From Bacilli bacterium (GTDB lineage: Bacteria; Bacillota_I; Bacilli_A; RF39; UBA660), in the NCBI GenBank assembly GCA_028708005.1, contig JAQVZV010000019.1:1-9857 (forward strand): a stretch of 9,857 nt of DNA, in the 5' to 3' direction. Below the pieces are notes generated by a model. That model made no database searches and was not told where the DNA came from. It saw only the letters and a program-made list of their open reading frames with translations. A program made the translations under genes and the position numbers. The stretch's first letter is position 1. The number at the start of each line of letters is the position of its first letter. Below, piece after piece: positions 6,548 to 9,857 of this stretch.

Positions 6548-6576
6548 ATTGTACACTTATAATTAACTTTTGCCAA
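6548..6576 (-). promoter_or_regulatory. sigma-A-type promoter for the SH3b gene
   Basis: On the minus strand a -35 TTGGCA (6576-6571) and a -10 TACAAT (6553-6548) are separated by 17 bases. The SD lies 9 bases downstream of the -10 box, so the leader is very short. Confidence 0.5.
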
Positions 6577-6584
6577 GTAATTCC

Positions 6585-6704
6585 ATCTATTTTTGCCTTT
6601 TTTGCACTTTATTATATGCTATAAAACTGTGTTTTTAGCCTTACACGCGAACAAATGGTCCGTGTAGAATCGTCATAAATGAGACAAAAGGCAAAAATAT
6701 AGAT
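6585..6704. repeat. imperfect inverted repeat flanking the divergent region
   Basis: ATCTATTTTTGCCTTTT (6585-6601) is the reverse complement of AAAAGGCAAAAATATAGAT (6686-6704) except for a two-base insertion. The arms are about 85 bases apart and lie between the SH3b promoter and the orphan coding fragment. Low complexity (A/T runs) makes chance similarity possible. Confidence 0.35.
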
Positions 6705-6842
6705 TGTAAAACCATACATGAACGAGACGGAAAGCATAAAGATGTTATAGATAAAAATACGTTTGGTCACAATGAAGAAAACACTATAGTTGGCAAAGAT
6801 AAGGCATTAACAGTTGTTACTCATGAAATAACAGAATTTTAA
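6639..6842 (+). pseudogene. orphan 3' coding fragment of unknown family
   Basis: A frame open for 67 codons runs from just after a TAG (6636-6638) to TAA (6840-6842). It contains no ATG, GTG or TTG at all, and no SD that could serve it. The translation is hydrophilic and protein-like: NGPCRIVINETKGKN, then KTIHERDGKHKDVIDKN, then VGKDKALTVVTHEITEF. I do not recognise the family. The most economical reading is the 3' remnant of a gene whose 5' part was lost by deletion or insertion; a chance open frame in AT-rich DNA is the alternative. Confidence 0.35.
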
Positions 6843-6949
6843 CATCTTCGATTTCCTGTGTATTTTGTTAAACTAAAAGTGGTCCAATGAACTAAAAATA
6901 TAGTTTACTTGAAATTTAAGAAAAGAGGAAGGACTTTGAAAAAATGGGA

Positions 6950-6978
6950 TTGCAATCATTTCTTTTTTAGTGTATTAT
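6950..6978 (+). promoter_or_regulatory. sigma-A-type promoter for the membrane-protein gene
   Basis: A -35 TTGCAA (6950-6955) and a -10 TATTAT (6973-6978) are separated by 17 bases. Transcription would start near 6985, leaving a leader of about 70 bases before the ATG at 7054. Confidence 0.5.
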
Positions 6979-7031
6979 TTATTTTAGAAGTAGGTGGTTA
7001 TTTTAAGGATAAGATAATCTAAAATGATAAA

Positions 7032-7055
7032 TATTTTTGGAGGTTTATAGTATAT
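7032..7055 (+). repeat. imperfect direct repeat, downstream copy; contains the SD of the next gene
   Basis: TTTTTGGAGGTTTATAGTAT lies immediately before the ATG at 7054 and supplies a strong SD (GGAGG 7039-7043). It matches the segment at 5854-5878 at most positions. The two copies bracket the SH3b gene and the orphan fragment. Confidence 0.4.
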
Positions 7056-7500
7056 GAATGATAATTTTGATAATGTGAAAAAAATTGTTAGTGTTAACAA
7101 GAAAAATTGGGAATTCTTTTTAACTTTGATTGTTGTATCGCTAGTTTTTGGTTTGCCTCTTGGTTTTATATTAGGTATAGTTGAACACTTAAATACAGAT
7201 GTTTATAATGTGCTGGTTGTGATTTTTGGTGTAATAACGGGTATTGTTGTACCAATTATTACAATAAAATATGCATTAAAAAGGATCCTTGTAAACTCAA
7301 AAACAACAGTGGCTCCTGAAGATATCAGTAAGTTAAAGTCATCATTAAAAAGAGACTGGATTATTTTAGCGGTCATAGGTGTGTTTTTAAATGTCACAGA
7401 TGTTGTATCGCTAATAATTACACTTATTGTAAATGTCGGCTGTCTTTATATCTTAAATAGAGATTTTGATAATTATATGAGTAATAATACGAACATGTAA
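7054..7500 (+). CDS. small multi-pass membrane protein of unknown function
   Basis: The 148-residue product has a hydrophilic, mildly charged N-terminus (1-19), hydrophobic segments at about 21-43, 50-74 and 102-134 (the last long enough for one or two passes), and a basic loop at about 75-101 (ALKRILVNSKTT, SKLKSSLKRD). The C-terminus is polar. I recognise no family or motif. The ATG has a strong SD (GGAGG 7039-7043) ten bases upstream, a promoter at 6950-6978 and an intrinsic terminator 28 bases after the stop, so it looks like an expressed single-gene unit. Function cannot be inferred from its neighbours. Confidence 0.75.
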   Translation: MNDNFDNVKKIVSVNKKNWEFFLTLIVVSLVFGLPLGFILGIVEHLNTDVYNVLVVIFGVITGIVVPIITIKYALKRILVNSKTTVAPEDISKLKSSLKRDWIILAVIGVFLNVTDVVSLIITLIVNVGCLYILNRDFDNYMSNNTNM

Positions 7501-7527
7501 ATCAATTTTCTTAAAATAAATACTGTG

Positions 7528-7555
7528 AAAAAGCATATAGTAACATATGCTTTTT
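7528..7555. terminator. intrinsic terminator after the membrane-protein gene
   Basis: Arms AAAAAGCATAT (7528-7538) and ATATGCTTTTT (7545-7555) form a perfect 11-base stem with loop AGTAAC. The T run is part of the stem end, and the A run on the other side makes it usable from both directions. The only annotated transcription entering it is from the left. Confidence 0.75.
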
Positions 7556-7647
7556 GTATACTTAAAATAATATAATAAATCAGATGCTTTTTTATAAAGA
7601 CTTACTTTCTTACAAAATGGTTTCAGATAAAACATATATTATTTTAT

Positions 7648-7654
7648 GGGAGGT
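7648..7654 (+). promoter_or_regulatory. SD sequence deciding the sigma-factor start
   Basis: GGGAGGT lies six bases before the TTG at 7661. The ATG at 7646 overlaps this SD and has no SD of its own, so initiation at TTG is much more likely. Weak initiation at TTG would keep sigma-factor synthesis low. Confidence 0.65.
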
Positions 7655-7660
7655 ATTTAT

Positions 7661-8350
7661 TTGGTAACAAACGACTATTATAATGGGATTTTGCTCCCTC
7701 GTCCTTTAACGCCGGCTGAAACCGAATACCACTTTGAATTATTTAAATCAGGTGATTTTAACGCATATCACATTTTAATCGAACATAATTTAAAATTAGT
7801 AATTTATATTGTTAGACAATATGCTAGGAGAAAGGAAGAGTTTGCCGATTTAATCAGCGTAGGTAATATTGGTTTAATAAAGGCAGTTAGGACTTTTGAT
7901 ATTGATAAAAATATTAAGTTTGCAACATATGCCGGCCGATGTATTATCAATCAAATTCTATTATATTTGAAGAAAGTAAAACCTGTTATTAGTTTAGATC
8001 AACAAATTTGTATTGAAGGTCAGAATGAATCATTGGCGTTAATTGATATTTTATATGATTCAACAGAAAGTATTGAAGCGTTATATGAGAGAAAAGAAAC
8101 ATATACTGAAATTTGTGAATCTTTAGAGGCTCTTACAGAGTTAGAAAGGCAAGTTATAATGAAGATTGAGGGTATAGGTTGCCCTAAGATGGTGCAAAGA
8201 GAGGTGGCTTATGAAATGGGTGTTTCTCGTTCATATATTTCAAGAATAGCAACTAAAGCTCGTTTAAAAATGGTTAAGTATATTACTAACAAATACGGTG
8301 ATACAAATATGTACGTTAAAACAAAAAATAAAAGTAATTTGAAATATTAG
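7661..8350 (+). CDS. sporulation-type RNA polymerase sigma factor (SigE/SigK-like)
   Basis: This sigma-70 family protein of 229 residues (TTG start) directs RNA polymerase to a special promoter class. Region 2 (about 35-105) contains LIEHNLKLVIYIVRQYA, DLISVGNIGLIKAV and the promoter -10 reading segment FATYAGRCIINQILLYLKK. Region 4 (about 155-205) contains LTELERQVIM and the helix-turn-helix VQREVAYEMGVSRSYISRI. The N-terminal LLPRPLTPAE resembles mature B. subtilis SigK (FPQPLSSSEE), and no hydrophobic pro-sequence precedes it. It is divergent: RCIINQIL replaces the common RCIENEIL, and KIEGIGCPKMVQ replaces the RFGL...TQ segment. SigE, SigF or SigG paralogues or a lineage-specific sigma are alternatives. 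No sporulation partner gene is nearby, and a pepF promoter overlaps its 3' end. Confidence 0.85.
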   Translation: MVTNDYYNGILLPRPLTPAETEYHFELFKSGDFNAYHILIEHNLKLVIYIVRQYARRKEEFADLISVGNIGLIKAVRTFDIDKNIKFATYAGRCIINQILLYLKKVKPVISLDQQICIEGQNESLALIDILYDSTESIEALYERKETYTEICESLEALTELERQVIMKIEGIGCPKMVQREVAYEMGVSRSYISRIATKARLKMVKYITNKYGDTNMYVKTKNKSNLKY

Positions 8351-8368
8351 TTTTGTTTAGGTTATAAT
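8339..8368 (+). promoter_or_regulatory. sigma-A-type promoter for pepF
   Basis: A -35 TTGAAA (8339-8344) lies inside the last codons of the sigma-factor gene, and a perfect -10 TATAAT (8363-8368) follows after 18 bases. Transcription would start near 8375, close to the SD AGGTGAT (8375-8381), so the leader is nearly absent. Confidence 0.5.
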
Positions 8369-8384
8369 ATTATTAGGTGATAGT

Positions 8385-9857
8385 ATGAAGGTGAAGGAAC
8401 GTCATGAGATAAAAGAAAAGTACAAGTGGGATTTAAGTATTGTGTATAAAAATAATGCAGAGTGGGAGAAAGATTATTCTGCAGTATCTAAAGCTTTAAA
8501 AGGGCTCTTAAGGTTTAAAGGGAAAATGTCAGAATCGTCTGATAGTTTATTAAGAGCTTTAAAAAAGAAGGATGAAATAAGTAGGAAATTTGAAAAATTA
8601 GCATCATATGCGATAAGAAAAAGTGACGAAGATACGCGAAATGATGAGAATGCTAAATTAAAAAGCAAGATCTTTAGTTTGGGGGCTGAATTTAGCGAAA
8701 TAGCTTCGTTTTTTGAACCGGAGTTAATACTAATAGGTAAAGGAAAAATTAAAAAATTTATTACCGAGAACGATAATCTTAAAGTGTATCGTCATTATTT
8801 AGATAATGTGCTTCGTTTTAAGGATCATACATTGTCTGTAGACGAAGAAAGAATTATTGCTAGTGCAAGTGAAATGATATCATCTCCTGATAAAATACAT
8901 ACAATTTTAAATAATGCTGATATTAAATTTGGAAATATTAAAGACGAAAAGGGTAATGTTATTGAGTTGACTAAAGGTAATTATGGCAACTATATTTCAT
9001 CACAAGATAGAGAAGTCAGAAAAACAACTTTTATGACTCTTTATCAAAGCTATAAAGATCTTAAAAATACTTTCGCTGAAATCTTGGCAGCTAATATTAA
9101 AGCTGTGCATTTTATATCTAAAAACAAGAAATTTAAAAACCCTTTAGAAATGTCATTGTTTCGCAATAAAATTGATACAAGTGTTTACGATAATGTCATC
9201 AATGTTGTTAATAAGCACTTAGATAAAATGTATAAATATATAGAGATGAAGAAAAAAGTCTTAAAGTTAGATGAAATGCATATATATGATTTTTATGTTG
9301 ACTTAATCAAGGAGTATGATATTGAATATAAATATGAAGATGCTGTTGAGCTTATATTTAATGCGTTAAAACCTTTGGGTGAAGATTATGCTACAAAAGC
9401 TAGAAAAGTGTTTGAAGAGCGTTGGATTGATGTTTATGAAAATAAAGGCAAATTATCAGGTGCATATAGTTCATTTGGTTATGACACGCCGCCATATATT
9501 TTGTTAAACTATAATGGAAAACTAAATAGTGTTAGTACAATTATTCATGAATTAGGTCATTCTATGCATTCTTATTATGCCTCGTTGATACAGCCATATG
9601 TTTATCATGAGTATTCTATTTTTGTTGCTGAAATCGCTTCTAATGTAAATGAAATGTTATTAAATATGTATATGCAAGATAATGCTAAAAACAAACAAGA
9701 AAAATTATCATTAATAAATGATTTTCTTGAGAGTATTAAAGGCTCTATTTATCGCCAGGTAATGTTTGCTGAATTTGAGAAAATTATATATGAATTAGAG
9801 GGCGACAAACAGCCTTTAACAGAAAATATCTTTAGTGAAATATATTTTGAATTAAAC
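8385..9857 (+). CDS. pepF: oligoendopeptidase F (3' end outside window)
   Basis: This cytoplasmic zinc metallopeptidase (family M3B) cleaves short peptides. The 491 codons present are uninterrupted and run off the window edge; full-length members have about 600 residues. The N-terminal helical domain spans about 1-200 and the catalytic domain begins near 205. The hallmark block is GKLSGAYSSFGYDTPPYILLNY, followed by the zinc motif HELGHSMHSYYA. H388, E389 and H392 are the zinc ligands and catalytic Glu, and E416 in FVAEIASNVNE is the probable third ligand. The ATG follows AGGTGAT (8375-8381). It probably has its own promoter and is not tied to sporulation by its neighbour. Confidence 0.95.
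   Translation, partial: MKVKERHEIKEKYKWDLSIVYKNNAEWEKDYSAVSKALKGLLRFKGKMSESSDSLLRALKKKDEISRKFEKLASYAIRKSDEDTRNDENAKLKSKIFSLGAEFSEIASFFEPELILIGKGKIKKFITENDNLKVYRHYLDNVLRFKDHTLSVDEERIIASASEMISSPDKIHTILNNADIKFGNIKDEKGNVIELTKGNYGNYISSQDREVRKTTFMTLYQSYKDLKNTFAEILAANIKAVHFISKNKKFKNPLEMSLFRNKIDTSVYDNVINVVNKHLDKMYKYIEMKKKVLKLDEMHIYDFYVDLIKEYDIEYKYEDAVELIFNALKPLGEDYATKARKVFEERWIDVYENKGKLSGAYSSFGYDTPPYILLNYNGKLNSVSTIIHELGHSMHSYYASLIQPYVYHEYSIFVAEIASNVNEMLLNMYMQDNAKNKQEKLSLINDFLESIKGSIYRQVMFAEFEKIIYELEGDKQPLTENIFSEIYFELN

Larger units (their letters stand above)
6526..7053. other. 528-base gene-poor stretch
   Basis: This gap holds the minus-strand promoter (6548-6576), an inverted repeat (6585-6602 with 6686-6704), an orphan coding fragment (6639-6842), a short direct repeat AACTAAAA (6871-6878 and 6890-6897) around a GTGGTCCAATG core, a promoter (6950-6978) and a possible 28-codon frame from TTG at 6936. 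I see no intact gene of confident identity, no tRNA and no transposase. The mosaic look suggests decayed accessory DNA. Confidence 0.5.

Noticed and set aside
6409..6624. Plus-strand 71-codon frame overlapping the SH3b gene start
   Set aside because: It is a shadow of the SH3b coding strand and its promoter region, has no SD, and has a composition dominated by Tyr and Phe from antisense Val codons.
6642..6666. TACACG (6642-6647) and CGTGTA (6661-6666) inverted repeat as operator or terminator
   Set aside because: The arms are six bases with a 13-base loop, no T run follows, and no gene is suitably placed.
7548..7576. Promoter for the sigma factor (TGCTTT, 17 bases, TATAAT 7571-7576)
   Set aside because: The -35 box is poor and lies in the preceding terminator stem. 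SigE- or SigK-like boxes near CATATATT (7633-7640) also lack a correctly spaced -35.
7646..7660. ATG at 7646 as sigma-factor start
   Set aside because: The ATG overlaps the GGGAGG SD that serves the TTG at 7661, and has no SD of its own.
1..9857. CRISPR array, tRNA genes, transposase, or toxin-antitoxin pair
   Set aside because: I looked for spaced repeats, cloverleaf arms, DDE or Tyr/Ser recombinase motifs and small paired genes on both strands and found none that hold up.

Overview
The window comes from a low-GC, Gram-positive-type bacterium (Bacillota, or a related Mycoplasmatota/Erysipelotrichia-like lineage; I cannot name the species). The DNA is strongly AT-rich, Shine-Dalgarno (SD) sites are strong (AGGTGAT, GGGAGG, TTTTTGGAGG), promoters are sigma-A-like, and intrinsic terminators are A/T-flanked hairpins. 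rnr and smpB end in TGA and tryptophan is read from TGG, so the standard code is in use and this is not a TGA=Trp mycoplasma. A sporulation-type sigma factor suggests a spore-forming lineage or one descended from spore formers.

Layout. (1) 1-859: 3' end of rpoC, then an intrinsic terminator. (2) 929-1224: secG with its own promoter and terminator. (3) 1250-5397: tightly packed genes rnr (RNase R), a CapA/PgsA-type membrane-anchored protein, smpB, and a small nucleoside-deoxyribosyltransferase-like protein, with junctions of about 0-10 bases. (4) 5400-5808: ssrA (tmRNA) under a near-consensus promoter, with pseudoknots PK2, PK3 and PK4 readable and a G3-U wobble in the acceptor stem, followed by a hairpin. 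(5) 5809-7053: an accessory-looking stretch with a convergent gene for an SH3b plus Ig-like membrane-anchored protein, an orphan reading-frame fragment with no start codon, an inverted repeat, and a duplicated SD leader at each end. (6) 7054-7555: a small multi-pass membrane protein with promoter and terminator. (7) 7661-8350: a SigE/SigK-type sigma factor starting at TTG. (8) 8385-end: oligoendopeptidase F (pepF), cut by the window edge.

How the genes work together. RNase R, SmpB and tmRNA form the trans-translation module: SmpB and tmRNA rescue stalled ribosomes and tag the unfinished peptide (here probably GNNKLAFAA), and RNase R degrades the faulty mRNA. SecG belongs to the Sec translocon and commonly sits beside rnr in Firmicutes. 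Unusual here are a CapA-like gene between rnr and smpB and a nucleotide-metabolism-like gene between smpB and ssrA.

The points most worth a second look are a Lys codon where the RNA polymerase trigger loop nearly always has Met (base 20-22), the two extra genes in the trans-translation operon, the apparently weak tmRNA PK1, the repeat-bounded SH3b module behind ssrA, and the divergent SigK-like factor without a pro-sequence. I found no convincing new multi-gene defence or mobile system; there is no transposase, integrase or CRISPR array in the window.
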